Of a DNA stretch of 64,000 nucleotides, positions 16,671 to 26,420 are shown in pieces (the stretch's first letter is position 1; each line of letters starts with the position of its first letter). The stretch covers positions 248,001-312,000 of the forward strand of contig NZ_FPAT01000005.1 of NCBI RefSeq assembly GCF_900116555.1, in the 5' to 3' direction. The notes below the pieces were generated by a model that had not been told where the DNA came from, ran no database searches, and saw only the letters and a program-made list of their open reading frames with translations. Both the position numbers and the translations under genes were made by a program. This DNA is from Actinopolyspora lacussalsi subsp. righensis (GTDB lineage: Bacteria; Actinomycetota; Actinomycetes; Mycobacteriales; Pseudonocardiaceae).

Positions 16671-19600
16671 TCAGGACTTGACCACCGAAACCGCGATCTC
16701 GGTGTCGGCGTCGCCGACAGTGCCGACCAGCGCCCCGTCACCCGCCGTCTCGACGGACTCGATCTCGTCGGCCAACGTCTCACCGGCGACGAACGAGCGG
16801 TGTTCCGCCACGGCCGCACGGACCGGCTCAGGGGCGGCGATCGTTGCCACGATCCGGTCCGAGACGACCAACCCGGCCTCACGCCTGGCCTGCTGCACCA
16901 CCCTGACGACGTCCCGGGCCAATCCCTCGGTGGCGAGCTGGGTCGTCACCTCGGTGTCCAGCACCACCAGTCCGTCACCGCTCGGCAGCGCGGTGGCCGC
17001 ACCGGGGTCGGTCGAGACCAGGTGTTCGGAGAACTCCTCCGGGTGCAGTTCGATCCCGGCAGCCAGCACACCGCCCTGCGAAGTACGGGTCCACTCACCG
17101 GATTTGACCGCTTTGATCGCCTTCTGCACATCGCCACCGAGTCGCGGTCCCGCCACCCGGGCGTTGACCGAGACCTCGAAGTGGCCGTGCGCGGCTACAT
17201 CGGAGGTCAGCTCGACGTTCTTGACGTTGACCTCGTCCCGCACGAGCTCGACGAACGGGAGCAGTGACTCCGACCGCGGCAGCGCCACGACCAACCGACG
17301 CAACGGCAACCGGACACGAAGTTTGTTCGACTTGCGCAACCCGAGCGCGGCCGAGCACACCTGCCGAACGCTGTCCATGGCGGATACCAGCTCGGTGTCG
17401 GCGGGAAGTTCCTCGGGTTCCGGCCAGTCCGCCAGGTGAACCGAACGCCCGCCGGTCAGTCCGCGCCAGACCGCCTCGGCGGTCAACGGCAACAGCGGTG
17501 CGACCACTCGGCAGGTGATCTCGAGAACGGTGTGCAACGTGTCGATGGCGTCCCGGTCGCCCGCCCAGAAACGGTCACGCGACCGCCGGACGTACCAGTT
17601 GGTCAGCACCTCCAGGAAGTCCCGGACCTCCGCGCAGGCGCCGGAGAGGTCGAACGCGTCCATCGCCTCCCGGGTGTTGTCGACGAGCTCGTGCGTCTTG
17701 GCGAGCACGTAGCGGTCGAGCACGTGCCCGCTGTCGGTGCGCCAGGTCCCCTCGACGTTCTCCGCGTTGGCGTAGAGCGCGAGGAAGTACCAGGAGTTCC
17801 ACAGCGGCAGCACCGCCTGCCGGACCGCGTCCCGGATCCCCTTCTCGGTGACGACGAGATCCCCGCCACGCAGGATCGGGCTGGACATCAGGAACCAGCG
17901 CATCGCGTCGGACCCGTCACGCTCGAAGACCTCGCGCACGTCCGGGTAGTTGCGCTTGGACTTGGACATCTTGAGCCCGTCGTGACCGAGCACGATCCCG
18001 TGCGCGAGCACGTGTGCGAACGCGGGCCTGTCGAACAGCGCGGTGGCGAGCACGTGCAGGGTGTAGAACCAGCCGCGGGTCTGCCCGCTGTACTCCACGA
18101 TGAAGTCGCCCGGGTAGTGGTGCTCGAACCACTCGGCGTTCTCGAACGGATAGTGCACCTGCGCGAAGGGCATGGCCCCCGACTCGAACCAGCAGTCCAG
18201 CACGTCCGGAACCCGACGCATGGTGGCCCCGCCGGTGGGGTCGTCCGGGTTCGGACGGGTCAGCAGGTCGATGTTCGGACGGTGGAGATCGGTGGGACGC
18301 ACACCGAAGTCGGCCTCCAGCTCGTCGAGCGAGCCGTACACGTCCGTACGGGGGTACTCCGGGTCGTCGGAGACCCATACCGGGATCGGGGAGCCCCAGT
18401 AGCGATTGCGGGAGATGTTCCAGTCCCGCGCGTTCTCCAGCCACTTGCCGAACTGGCCGTCCCTGATGTGCTCGGGCACCCAGTCGATCCGCTGGTTGAG
18501 CTCCACCATCCGGTCGCGGAACCGGGTGACCTCGACGAACCAGGAGGACACCGCACGCTGGATCAGCGCGTTGTCACAGCGCCAGCAGTGCGGATAGGGG
18601 TGGTCGTAGGTCTCGTGACGCAGCAACGATCCCGCGGCTTTGAGATCCCTGATGATCGCCTTGTTCGCCTCGAAGACCTGCTGCCCCTCGTAGGGCGCGA
18701 CCTCCGAGGTGAACCTGCCGTGCTCGTCGACCGGCACCACGGGCTCGATCCCGGCCGCATCGGTGACCGCCTTGTCCTCCTCACCGAAGGCGGGGGCGAT
18801 GTGCACCAGCCCGGTGCCGTCGTCGGTGGTGACGTAGTCGGCGGCCAGGACGCGGTGCGCGTTCTGCCTGCCCGTAAAGAAATCGAACGGCGGCTCGTAC
18901 CGGGTACCCAGCAGCTCACTACCGCTGAATCGGGCGACGACGTGCTCGGCGGCGTCCTCGCCGAGCTCCCTGGTGTAGGCATCCAACCGGTCGGCGGCCA
19001 GGACGTAGGAGTGCTCGCCGTCGGCGGGCCGCACCAGCACGTACTCGATCTCGGGATGCACCGCCGCGGCGAGGTTGGAGGGCAGCGTCCAGGGGGTGGT
19101 GGTCCAAACCAGGGCCAGCGCACCGTCGAAGACGGCCCCCGGCGCGTCCAGCCGCATCCCGACGGTGACCGCGGGGTCCTGCCGCTGCCGGTAGACGTCG
19201 TCCATGCGCGTCTCGGTGTTGGACAGCGGGGTCTCGCAGCGCCAGCAGTACCAGAGCACCCGGAAACCGCTGTAGACCAACCCCTTGTCCCAGAGGGTCC
19301 TGAAGGCCCACATGACGCTTTCCATGTAGTCGAGATCCAGCGTCTTGTAGTCGTTGGAGAAGTCCACCCAACGCGCCTGCCGAGTGACGTAGTCCTGCCA
19401 TTCGTCGGTGTAGTTCAGCACCGAGCTACGGCAGGCCTCGTTGAACTCGGCGACACCCATCGACTCGATCTCGGACTTGGCGCTGATGCCGAGCTGCTTC
19501 TCGGCCTCGACCTCGGCGGGCAGACCGTGGCAGTCCCAACCGAACCTGCGCTCGACACGGTAGCCGCGCATGGTCTTGTACCGCGGCACCACGTCCTTGG

Positions 19601-19862
19601 CATACCCGGTGAGCAGGTGCCCGTAGTGCGGCAGACCGTTCGCGAACGGCGGTCCGTCGTAGAACACGAACTCGTTCGAACCGTTGTGCCCCGATCCACG
19701 GTTGGCGACGCTGGCGCGGAAGGTGTCGTCCCGTGTCCAGAAGTCCAGAACCTCGTGCTCGATCGTGGGAAAGGACGGCTGCGCGGCCACCGCGTCGGTG
19801 GAGCGCGCGGCTTCGGAACTCTCGGAACTCGCGCCGTTGAACGGTACCTTCGGATAAGCCAT
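16671..19862 (-). CDS. ileS: Isoleucyl-tRNA synthetase (eukaryote-like type)
   Basis: Charges tRNA-Ile with isoleucine. The 1063-residue protein has the class I signatures [20 protein letters not shown] (HIGH motif, about residue 75) and [12 protein letters not shown] (KMSKS), a CP1 editing domain with [15 protein letters not shown], and [14 protein letters not shown]. The C-terminal region has no CxxC zinc cluster, and the length and motif pattern fit the type 2 enzymes found in mycobacteria, which are often mupirocin-tolerant; that last point is inference. ATG at 19860-19862, with GAGGAG about 9 bases upstream. A T-box leader precedes it. Confidence 0.95.
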   Translation of the reverse strand: MAYPKVPFNGASSESSEAARSTDAVAAQPSFPTIEHEVLDFWTRDDTFRASVANRGSGHNGSNEFVFYDGPPFANGLPHYGHLLTGYAKDVVPRYKTMRGYRVERRFGWDCHGLPAEVEAEKQLGISAKSEIESMGVAEFNEACRSSVLNYTDEWQDYVTRQARWVDFSNDYKTLDLDYMESVMWAFRTLWDKGLVYSGFRVLWYCWRCETPLSNTETRMDDVYRQRQDPAVTVGMRLDAPGAVFDGALALVWTTTPWTLPSNLAAAVHPEIEYVLVRPADGEHSYVLAADRLDAYTRELGEDAAEHVVARFSGSELLGTRYEPPFDFFTGRQNAHRVLAADYVTTDDGTGLVHIAPAFGEEDKAVTDAAGIEPVVPVDEHGRFTSEVAPYEGQQVFEANKAIIRDLKAAGSLLRHETYDHPYPHCWRCDNALIQRAVSSWFVEVTRFRDRMVELNQRIDWVPEHIRDGQFGKWLENARDWNISRNRYWGSPIPVWVSDDPEYPRTDVYGSLDELEADFGVRPTDLHRPNIDLLTRPNPDDPTGGATMRRVPDVLDCWFESGAMPFAQVHYPFENAEWFEHHYPGDFIVEYSGQTRGWFYTLHVLATALFDRPAFAHVLAHGIVLGHDGLKMSKSKRNYPDVREVFERDGSDAMRWFLMSSPILRGGDLVVTEKGIRDAVRQAVLPLWNSWYFLALYANAENVEGTWRTDSGHVLDRYVLAKTHELVDNTREAMDAFDLSGACAEVRDFLEVLTNWYVRRSRDRFWAGDRDAIDTLHTVLEITCRVVAPLLPLTAEAVWRGLTGGRSVHLADWPEPEELPADTELVSAMDSVRQVCSAALGLRKSNKLRVRLPLRRLVVALPRSESLLPFVELVRDEVNVKNVELTSDVAAHGHFEVSVNARVAGPRLGGDVQKAIKAVKSGEWTRTSQGGVLAAGIELHPEEFSEHLVSTDPGAATALPSGDGLVVLDTEVTTQLATEGLARDVVRVVQQARREAGLVVSDRIVATIAAPEPVRAAVAEHRSFVAGETLADEIESVETAGDGALVGTVGDADTEIAVSVVKS

Positions 19863-19971
19863 CGCGGATGCGCTCCTCGCGAGTGTGTCGTGTGGTTACG
19901 CCGCACGAGCATCGGACGGTGATGCCCGGGCAGGGACGACACTGCGAGCTCGCTGCGGGACAACGCACGCT

Positions 19972-20138
19972 CGCGTACCGCGGTACCACCCCGCTTGCCA
20001 CGTGGCCGGGAGACGGCACGTGACCTCTCGTTCACGGCTGTTACGGGCCTGCCCGTCCGGTTCTACTGAGAAACGAACACCACGTGCTCGCATCCGTTCT
20101 TCCGGAGGCTCCCCGGTGATGGCCGGATCAACGCCGTT
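19972..20138 (-). ncRNA. T-box riboswitch in the ileS leader
   Basis: The conserved T-box GGTGGTACCGCG reads on the minus strand at 19979-19990. Upstream, AGTAGAACCGGACGGG (20052-20067) matches the actinobacterial stem II / pseudoknot element. The short specifier stem CCGGCCATCACCGGGGAGCC carries the ATC isoleucine codon at 20118-20120. The class senses uncharged tRNA-Ile. No U-run terminator follows, so translational control, by masking the GAGGAG site, is more likely than attenuation. A -10-like TATGCT lies just upstream (20145-20150). Confidence 0.9.
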
Positions 20139-20144
20139 GGGTCC

Positions 20145-20150
20145 AGCATA
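20145..20150 (-). promoter_or_regulatory. -10 element TATGCT for ileS
   Basis: Minus-strand TATGCT about 7 bases before the expected 5' end of the T-box transcript. A clear -35 was not found. Confidence 0.45.
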
Positions 20151-20289
20151 GCGGTCGCATGCCAGTCGATCATCGCAGGGCGCGATGCGCGCCCGCTTAC
20201 CGGTTTTCGGAAGCGTTTCGACGGGCCACCGGAGCGCCGGCACGCGACTGCCTCCCGAGCACGGTGCGGGCCACGACGTGCCACCGGCT

Positions 20290-20844
20290 TCAGGCGCTCG
20301 ACCGTTCCAGTCGGGCCACCGATGTGTCGGGGCAGCAGACCGCACAGGGGGTGAAGCCGAGCTCACGCGCCTCCCCCGCGGGCAGCGGCATGGTGGCTCG
20401 TTCACCGACCCACGAGCAGGTGTCGAGATGGTAGCGAGGTCGCTCGTCGATCACGAGCACCTCGGCGTCCGACTCGCACACCAACAGCACGTCAGCGGCG
20501 TCGGTTCGCTGCTCGGACGGCTCGGTGTCCGGATCCGGCTCGACGTCTTCCGTGGGCGGAACAACCGCGTCGTCCCCGGCCGTCGTGCCGATCCCGTCCG
20601 GGAGGGCTTCGGATTCGGCTACCGGATCGGATGCGGCACCGTCCGCGACGGCGTGTGCCGAGTGCCGGGGAACGGAGGCGCCCCGTTTCCTGTCACGGGC
20701 ACGGGACCAGAACAGCAGGACGGCGGCCACCGCGCACAGCAGTACCGAGAGCCAGGCCCACTGGGCCGAGCCCGCGGCCACCGCGAACACCAGGACACCC
20801 GCGGCCACCAGGAGGAGAAGCAGCACTGTCAACAGCACGAGCAC
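20290..20844 (-). CDS. Small membrane protein with C-terminal H-C-CxxC motif
   Basis: A 184-residue protein of unknown function. Two N-terminal transmembrane helices (about 2-27 and 30-46) form a hairpin. A long acidic, Pro/Glu/Asp-rich linker (about 60-115) follows, then a compact C-terminal module. This module, YHLDTCSWVG...MPLPAGEARELGFTPCAVCCPD, has one His and several Cys in the arrangement of small zinc-binding units (compare the YHxxxC...GxxPCxxC units of Ada-like or endonuclease-associated domains). The gene lies between wag31 and ileS, so a link to polar growth is possible but not shown. GTG start at 20842-20844. Confidence 0.75.
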   Translation of the reverse strand: MLVLLTVLLLLLVAAGVLVFAVAAGSAQWAWLSVLLCAVAAVLLFWSRARDRKRGASVPRHSAHAVADGAASDPVAESEALPDGIGTTAGDDAVVPPTEDVEPDPDTEPSEQRTDAADVLLVCESDAEVLVIDERPRYHLDTCSWVGERATMPLPAGEARELGFTPCAVCCPDTSVARLERSSA

Positions 20845-20931
20845 TCACGCTTTCAGCTGGATCCGAGGACCGTACGTCCCGGATCAACGAGCCGGGTGAC
20901 ACGTCGAAACGCGCCACCCGCTCCGAAGACC

Positions 20932-21801
20932 TCAGCCCGCTTCCGCGGCACGTGCCCCGAAGTTGTAGCTGCCACTCTGCTGCCCCGAGGAGTTCGACCT
21001 GCTGTTGTTGGAGTTCTCCGCCGGAGCGGCCGAACCGCGATCCTGCAGTTCACGTAGCTGCGATTCCAGGTAGGTCTGCAGCCGGGAGCGGTATTCCCGC
21101 TCGAAGGTGCGTAGTGTTTCGATCTTCTTCTCGAGCGCGTTCTTCTCCTGCGTGATGTTGCCCATCACTTCGGCGTGCTTGTGCTGCGCGTCCCGCTCCA
21201 GGCCCGCGGCCTTCTCACGCGCCTGACGTTCCAGGGTCTCGGCTCGGCTGCGCGCGTCGTTGAGCATCGTTTCGGCTCGGCTGCGCGCGTCGTTGACCAT
21301 GCTGTCGGCCTTGGTCCGTGCGTCCGAGAGCAACTGTTCGGACTTGGTACGCGCCTCGGAGAGCATCCCGTCGGACTCGGTCTTTGCCTCACCGGTCAGC
21401 CGGTCGGCCATCTCCTGCGCCAGGCCGAGCACCTTGGCGGCCTGCACGTGCTGGTCGCCGCCCGGCGAGGTCTGCTCGGAAGCGGCTGTGGGCGGGGGGA
21501 CGGGTTGCAGTCTGCGGGGCTCCTCGGAAGCGGCCGCGGAGCTCGACGGACCAGCGGCGGCGCCCGAATCGGCCGGGGCGGGCTGACTCCGCGCCTCGTC
21601 GAGATCGGACTGGGCCGACTGCAGCTGGGACTCCAGCTGCTCGACCTGGTTCCGCAAGTCCCCGTTCTCCTCCACGAGCCGCGCGAGCTCGGCTTCGACG
21701 AGATCGAGGAAGGCATCCACCTCGTCCTCGTTGTAACCCCGTTTTCCGATGGGAGGTTTGCTGAACGCCACGTTATGGACGTCGGCGGGGGTCAAACCCA
21801 C
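20932..21801 (-). CDS. wag31: DivIVA-family polar growth protein Wag31
   Basis: A cytoplasmic coiled-coil scaffold that recruits the cell-wall elongation machinery to the poles of actinobacteria. The 289-residue protein starts with the DivIVA lipid-binding domain [32 protein letters not shown] (about 2-35). It then has a coiled coil (36-70), a low-complexity Pro/Ala/Ser insert (about 72-115), and a second long coiled coil (about 118-255) with near repeats [20 protein letters not shown] / [13 protein letters not shown] start at 21799-21801 after AGGTGA. It follows yggT and sepF, the usual actinobacterial order. Confidence 0.95.
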   Translation of the reverse strand: MGLTPADVHNVAFSKPPIGKRGYNEDEVDAFLDLVEAELARLVEENGDLRNQVEQLESQLQSAQSDLDEARSQPAPADSGAAAGPSSSAAASEEPRRLQPVPPPTAASEQTSPGGDQHVQAAKVLGLAQEMADRLTGEAKTESDGMLSEARTKSEQLLSDARTKADSMVNDARSRAETMLNDARSRAETLERQAREKAAGLERDAQHKHAEVMGNITQEKNALEKKIETLRTFEREYRSRLQTYLESQLRELQDRGSAAPAENSNNSRSNSSGQQSGSYNFGARAAEAG

Positions 21802-21847
21802 AAGATCACCTCACGCACTCCTCGGCTGCGAGTCACCGGGTTCCCCG

Positions 21848-22132
21848 TTACCCGGGTTGAACCAGTCGCATCAAGATGTACACGACCAGCAGCAGCACCA
21901 TAATGGACAAGTCCAGCCCGACGTTGCCGATTCGGACCGTCGGGATCACCCGACGCAGCAAGCGTACGGGTGGATCGGTCACTGTGTAGATGGTCTCCAG
22001 TGCGATCGCAACCCCGCCACCGGGTCTCCAGTCGCGGGCGAACGCACGAACGAGCTCCACCACGATACGCGCTATGAGCAGCAGCCAGAAAAAGAACAGC
22101 AGATAGTAAAGAACGATCAGGGCCGGTTCCAC
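21848..22132 (-). CDS. YggT-family membrane protein
   Basis: A 94-residue protein with two hydrophobic segments (ALIVLYYLLFFFWLLLIARIVVELV, about 4-28, and LDLSIMVLLLVVYILMRLV, about 72-90). The linker VTDPPVRLLRRVIPTVRIGNVGLD is the YggT signature. The role is not settled; YggT proteins are linked to osmotic stress and membrane organisation, and in actinobacteria the gene sits between sepF and divIVA. GTG start at 22130-22132, 19 bases after the sepF stop. Confidence 0.9.
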   Translation of the reverse strand: MEPALIVLYYLLFFFWLLLIARIVVELVRAFARDWRPGGGVAIALETIYTVTDPPVRLLRRVIPTVRIGNVGLDLSIMVLLLVVYILMRLVQPG

Positions 22133-22151
22133 AACTCAACTCTGCCACCAC

Positions 22152-22769
22152 TCACCCGTAATTGAAAAAGGCCCCCTCGGCGAGGCGGCGTTTGTCCTCG
22201 GCCGCCACGTCGACGTTGGGGGGTGAGAGCAGGAACACACGGCTGGTCACCTTCTCGATGGAACCACGCATCGCGAAGGCCAGACCAGCGGCGAAGTCCA
22301 CCAGCCGCTTGGCGTCGGCCTCGTCCATCTCGGTCAGGTTCATGATCACCGGTGTGCCGTCGCGGTACTGCTCCCCGATGGTCCGCGCCTCACTGTAACT
22401 GCGCGGATGCAAGGTTGTGATCTTGCTCAAACTGTAGTGGCTACCCGTGTCGGTCACCGCGCGCAACCGTGGAGTCTGTTCCAGGTTGGGATCCACCGCC
22501 AACGAACCGCGCACCGGACTCTCGGCTCCCCACTGCCTCCGAGTACGCGTGACGCGGGAGCGTGGCTCACTGTCATGGTCGTCCTCTTGATCATCGTCCT
22601 GGCCGCCACCGCGTGTGCCGAGGTGTCGGCGCGAAGCGAGCGTCCTGTCCTCCGACGAGTCGTACTCGTCGTAGTCCGGAGCGTATCCGTCGGGCGCTTC
22701 GTCGTACTCGTCGACTTCTTCGGCCGGGACCATGCCGAAGTACGCCTTAAGCTTGTGTAGCTTACTCAT
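22152..22769 (-). CDS. sepF: Cell division protein SepF
   Basis: SepF polymerises and tethers FtsZ to the membrane. In actinobacteria, which lack FtsA, it is the main anchor. The 205-residue protein has the N-terminal amphipathic membrane-binding helix MSKLHKLKAYFGMVP, an acidic Tyr/Asp-rich linker (about 18-80), and the conserved domain at about 110-205 (ITTLHPRSYSEARTIGEQYRDGTPVIMNLTEMDEADAKRLVDFAAGLAFAMRGSIEKVTSRVFLLSP). ATG at 22767-22769 is chosen over TTG 22775 because GGAAGGGG lies 8 bases upstream. Confidence 0.94.
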   Translation of the reverse strand: MSKLHKLKAYFGMVPAEEVDEYDEAPDGYAPDYDEYDSSEDRTLASRRHLGTRGGGQDDDQEDDHDSEPRSRVTRTRRQWGAESPVRGSLAVDPNLEQTPRLRAVTDTGSHYSLSKITTLHPRSYSEARTIGEQYRDGTPVIMNLTEMDEADAKRLVDFAAGLAFAMRGSIEKVTSRVFLLSPPNVDVAAEDKRRLAEGAFFNYG

Positions 22770-22830
22770 CGGCAAGCCCCTTCCTCCGCGAAAAGTACAG
22801 CGACGGCAGGCCTTCGATCCGCTTGGCGGG

Positions 22831-23577
22831 TCACGGCGAGACTAACGGGCGCCCCCCGAGCAACGCCGTTCCGACACGCACTCGGGTCGAACCGTGGGCT
22901 ATCGCACTCTCCAGATCACCACTCATTCCTGCCGACACCTCCCGAGCTTCGGAGAAGTCCCGCCGAAGCCGCTCGGAAATTCCCGAAAGGGTGGCAAACG
23001 CCACATCCGGATCCTCGTTCAGCGGGGCGACAGCCATAACACCGCAGAGTCGAATCTCACACATTCGTGTAATCATCTCCGCCAGCTCAGGGACCTCTTC
23101 CGGTGCACAACCACCCCGATCCGCACGCTGCTCCAGGTTGACCTGAAGCAGTGCGTCCAACGGCTCGGAACGCTCACCCGATTCGAGAGCACCGCCCACG
23201 GCCCGTTGCAACGCCTCCACCAGACGACGGCTGTCCACCGACTCCACCACGTCGGCCCAACGCACCACCGATCGCGCCTTGTTGCGTTGCAGCTGACCGA
23301 CCATATGCCAACGCACGCGGGAGCGCGGGCGCAACCGGTGGAACTCGCGGACCTTCGGCGCGGCCTCCTGGTCCCGGTTCTCGGCGAGATCGGTCACACC
23401 GAGGTCGGCCAACAGCGCCGCGTCCGAGGCCGGAAACGTCTTGGTCACCGCGGACAACCCGACTTCCCCGGAGGATCTTCCCGCGTTCACGCAGGCCCGC
23501 TCGATGCGTTCCCTGACCTTGGCCAGCGACTCGGCTATCCCGGCTTTGCGGGCGTGTTCGGCCATCTCGTCGCTCAC
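22831..23577 (-). CDS. yggS: YggS-family pyridoxal phosphate homeostasis protein
   Basis: A cytosolic 248-residue PLP-binding protein with a TIM-barrel fold. The PLP lysine lies in LSAVTKTFPASD (about residue 46). Further motifs are LAENRDQEAAPKV, RWHMVGQLQRNKARSVV, and GMSGDLESAIAHGSTRVRVGTALLG near the C-terminus, all typical. It buffers PLP and affects amino acid and vitamin B6 balance in other bacteria. GTG start (23575-23577) overlaps the pgeF TGA by 4 bases. Part of the conserved ftsZ-pgeF-yggS-sepF order. Confidence 0.93.
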   Translation of the reverse strand: MSDEMAEHARKAGIAESLAKVRERIERACVNAGRSSGEVGLSAVTKTFPASDAALLADLGVTDLAENRDQEAAPKVREFHRLRPRSRVRWHMVGQLQRNKARSVVRWADVVESVDSRRLVEALQRAVGGALESGERSEPLDALLQVNLEQRADRGGCAPEEVPELAEMITRMCEIRLCGVMAVAPLNEDPDVAFATLSGISERLRRDFSEAREVSAGMSGDLESAIAHGSTRVRVGTALLGGRPLVSP

Positions 23578-24293
23578 TGCTGCTCCTCCGGCTCGGACCA
23601 GACCACCGCGGCGATCCTTCCCGTGCTTCCCGAATCACGCCGGTGACTGAACAGTTCCGGGCTCTCCAGCGTGCAGCGCGGGTCCTGTCCGACCCGCGCG
23701 ATGCCGGCGGCGGCGAGCTGCTCCCACAGGCCGGCTCGCAGGTCCAGTGCGGGAGTGCCGCCACGCGTCTTCGTGGCGCTGCCGGGCAACTGCCGTTCCA
23801 CCTCGTCACGCATCTCGGCGGGGACCTCGTAGCACCCACCGCACGCGGCGGGGCCGAGCAGTGCCTCGACACGATCGATCCGTGCTCCGGCCTCGACCAT
23901 CCGTCGCAGCGCGCTGACGAGCACACCGACACGTGCTCCCACGCGCCCGGCGTGCACCGCGGCAACGACACCGCTGATCGGATCACCGAGCAGAACGGGT
24001 ACGCAGTCGGCCGTCAGCACGACCAGCGGCAGCCGCGGAACGGCGGTGATCAACGCGTCGGCTCCCTCCACGGGTTCCGCGCGTGGACCGTCCACCACGG
24101 CCGCGGTTCTGCCGTGGATCTGTTCCATCCAGACGAAACGTTGTTCGGCTATCCCGATGCCGGCGGCGAGCTTTCCCCGGTTCGCGGCCAGGTGCTCCGG
24201 ATCGTCGCCGACACGTCCCCCCAGGTTGAACGAGTCGAACGGCGGTTTCGAATAACCACCTTCACGAGTCGTGACAACACGACGGATCCGCAC
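23574..24293 (-). CDS. pgeF: PgeF (YfiH) polyphenol-oxidase-like peptidoglycan editing factor
   Basis: PgeF proteins remove wrongly incorporated L-Ser from peptidoglycan precursors in E. coli. They bind metal through one Cys and His residues. The 239-residue protein shows the family motifs TREGGYSKPPFDSFNLGGRVGDDPE, WMEQIHG, LTADCVPVLL, AAVHAGRVG and GPAACGGCYEVP. The usual HAGWRG is HAGRVG here. The open frame is much longer upstream; I chose GTG 24293 because GGAGGG precedes it and the protein then begins at the conserved RIRRVVTTREGG. Coupled to yggS. Confidence 0.88.
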   Translation of the reverse strand: MRIRRVVTTREGGYSKPPFDSFNLGGRVGDDPEHLAANRGKLAAGIGIAEQRFVWMEQIHGRTAAVVDGPRAEPVEGADALITAVPRLPLVVLTADCVPVLLGDPISGVVAAVHAGRVGARVGVLVSALRRMVEAGARIDRVEALLGPAACGGCYEVPAEMRDEVERQLPGSATKTRGGTPALDLRAGLWEQLAAAGIARVGQDPRCTLESPELFSHRRDSGSTGRIAAVVWSEPEEQQ

Positions 24294-24399
24294 GATGCGC
24301 CCTCCCGCGAGTGCTTGCGAACATGCCACGGCGCGTCCGGTTCGACGACACCGACACCGTGCATTGTCCCGCACTCCCCGAACGGGCGAACGGGTCGTG

Positions 24400-25890
24400 T
24401 CACCTACGCATGAACGGCGGAATATCCACCTCGTCGTCGTTGTCGTCGTCGTTCTGGTTCCTGGAGCGTCCCAGCAACGAACCGCCGAACCCGCTCCCGG
24501 AGCCCGGATAGCCACCAGCGGGCCTGGCAGGCACAGTGCCGGACTGCTGCTCACCACCGATGGTCGAGCCGTCCGTACCGACAGCGCCGCCGATTCCCTG
24601 CTGTGGCTGACGCTGTTCCCCGGTTTCGTGGTTCGGAGTCCTCCCCTGCTCGGGGGAGATCGCCTCCTGGGACGAGCCCGCGGCCGGGGGGGTCGTGCTC
24701 TCCGCCTCGGTCTGTTGGGACGACGGCTCGTGGTGCCTGATCGGTGTGGTGCCGGTGTTCCCCTCGGGCTGACCGGTCGAGTGGGGCGCCGATGCGGTGG
24801 GCGCGCTCTCGGGGGCGGCCGGAGCCTCACGGTTGGCGGGCTCGGCCTGTCCCTCGACCACCTGGCCCGCTGTCACAGGTGCCTCCGGATCGCCCTCCTC
24901 GGTGGAACCGACCTTGTCGGGGTCCAGTTTCTTGTGCGTCGGTGCCCCGGCGTCGAAACCGGCCGCGATCACGGTGACCCGCACCTCGTCGCCCAGTGAA
25001 TCGTCGATGACCGTACCGAAGATGATGTTGGCCTCGGGATGGGCGGACTCCTGCACCAACGAAGCCGATTCGTTGATCTCGAACAGTCCGAGATCCGAAC
25101 CACCCGCTATGGCGAGCAGCACACCGTGCGCGCCTTCCATGCTGGCTTCCAGCAACGGTGAGTTGATCGCCTTCTGCGCCGCCTCCACCGCTCTGCCCTC
25201 ACCCCGTGCGGAGCCGATACCCATCAGGGCACTCCCCGCCCCGGACATGACGCTCTTGACGTCGGCGAAGTCGAGGTTGATCAGCCCCGGTGTGGTGATC
25301 AGGTCGGTGATCCCCTGCACACCGGAGAGCAGCACCTCGTCCGCCGAGCGGAAGGCGTCCATCAGGCTCACGCCGATGTCGCCGAGCTGCAACAACCGAT
25401 CGTTCGGAATGACGATCAGGGTGTCGCACTCGTCACGCAGATCCTTTATGCCCTGCTCGGCCTGGTTGGCTCTGCGCTTGCCCTCGAACGAGAAGGGACG
25501 GGTGACGACACCGATGGTCAACGCCCCCAACTTGCGGGCCACCGAGGCGATCACCGGAGCACCACCGGTACCGGTGCCACCTCCCTCGCCCGCGGTGACG
25601 AAGACCATGTCGGCGCCCTTGAGCACCTCCTCGATCTCGTCCTTGTGGTCATCGGCGGCCTGGTAACCGACATCGGGAGCGGCTCCCGCTCCCAAACCGC
25701 GCGTCAGCTCACGGCCGATGTCGAGCTTGACGTCGGCATCCGACATCAGGAGGGCCTGCGCGTCGGTGTTCACCGCGATGAACTCGACACCCTTGAGCCC
25801 GACCTCGATCATCCGATTCACGGCGTTTACACCGCCGCCACCGATGCCGACGACTTTAATCACCGCTAGGTAGTTGTGCGGGGGCGTCAT
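24400..25890 (-). CDS. ftsZ: Cell division GTPase FtsZ
   Basis: Tubulin homologue that forms the division ring. The 496-residue protein has [26 protein letters not shown] and the GTP signature [12 protein letters not shown] (about 101-112), the T7 loop [13 protein letters not shown] with the catalytic acid, and the core ending near residue 320. The C-terminal linker is long (about 155 residues, rich in Gln, Pro, Glu, Thr), followed by the conserved tail [12 protein letters not shown] that binds partners such as SepF and FtsW. ATG 25890 is preferred to ATG 25896: the AGGAAGG spacing is better and the family begins [15 protein letters not shown]. Confidence 0.97.
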   Translation of the reverse strand: MTPPHNYLAVIKVVGIGGGGVNAVNRMIEVGLKGVEFIAVNTDAQALLMSDADVKLDIGRELTRGLGAGAAPDVGYQAADDHKDEIEEVLKGADMVFVTAGEGGGTGTGGAPVIASVARKLGALTIGVVTRPFSFEGKRRANQAEQGIKDLRDECDTLIVIPNDRLLQLGDIGVSLMDAFRSADEVLLSGVQGITDLITTPGLINLDFADVKSVMSGAGSALMGIGSARGEGRAVEAAQKAINSPLLEASMEGAHGVLLAIAGGSDLGLFEINESASLVQESAHPEANIIFGTVIDDSLGDEVRVTVIAAGFDAGAPTHKKLDPDKVGSTEEGDPEAPVTAGQVVEGQAEPANREAPAAPESAPTASAPHSTGQPEGNTGTTPIRHHEPSSQQTEAESTTPPAAGSSQEAISPEQGRTPNHETGEQRQPQQGIGGAVGTDGSTIGGEQQSGTVPARPAGGYPGSGSGFGGSLLGRSRNQNDDDNDDEVDIPPFMRR

Positions 25891-26420
25891 CGTCATCCGC
25901 CTTCCTGGTCGTGGCTGAAGCGCTCGCTGTGGGTGGACCGTGACAGGTCTCGGTCGTGGACGCCGTCCGGCGTCCGGTGTGGTGTGTGACTACGTGGCCG
26001 ACTCGTCGTCAACCCGCAGTGATCGGACGTTATGCACCGTGGACGGCAAGAGTCCAGCAGCCACGCCGATTACCGCCGCACGTGTGTCATCGACTCACCG
26101 GCCGTGACCACGGACGCCCGCACGACGCCCGGAAAGCTCCGCGCCCCACACCACGAAACCTCGAGTACACCCGACCCGTCGGCTTGTCACGATCACGGTC
26201 CACACCGTACCGCGAACGAATCCGCGAGTCGTGGTGTCCATGACGGCTGATCCGGGACTCACACGGACCTTCGGACGGTGGACCTCGTCAACGATATTGT
26301 GTGCGGCCGGGTGAGGAAAAGCGGGGCGGGCCAACAGGGTCGAATGCTCGCACGACCGCCGATCCGCACCGAGCGCGAAGCAACGCGGAACCGAGGCACC
26401 CGACGAGAGGCGTGGAACGA
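25891..26420. other. Intergenic region between ftsZ and the spermidine-synthase-like gene
   Basis: A 530-base divergent region with no convincing gene. It must hold the ftsZ promoter(s). One weak minus-strand candidate is GTGACA (26185-26190) with TACTCG 17 bases downstream. On the plus strand a -10-like TATTGT lies at 26295-26300. Neither is secure. Confidence 0.4.

Noticed and set aside
17436-19922. A very long plus-strand open frame (over 800 codons) opposite ileS
   Set aside because: Its translation is rich in Arg, Gly, Val and His with no domain, and it mirrors the high third-position GC of ileS. The IleS signatures on the minus strand are unambiguous.
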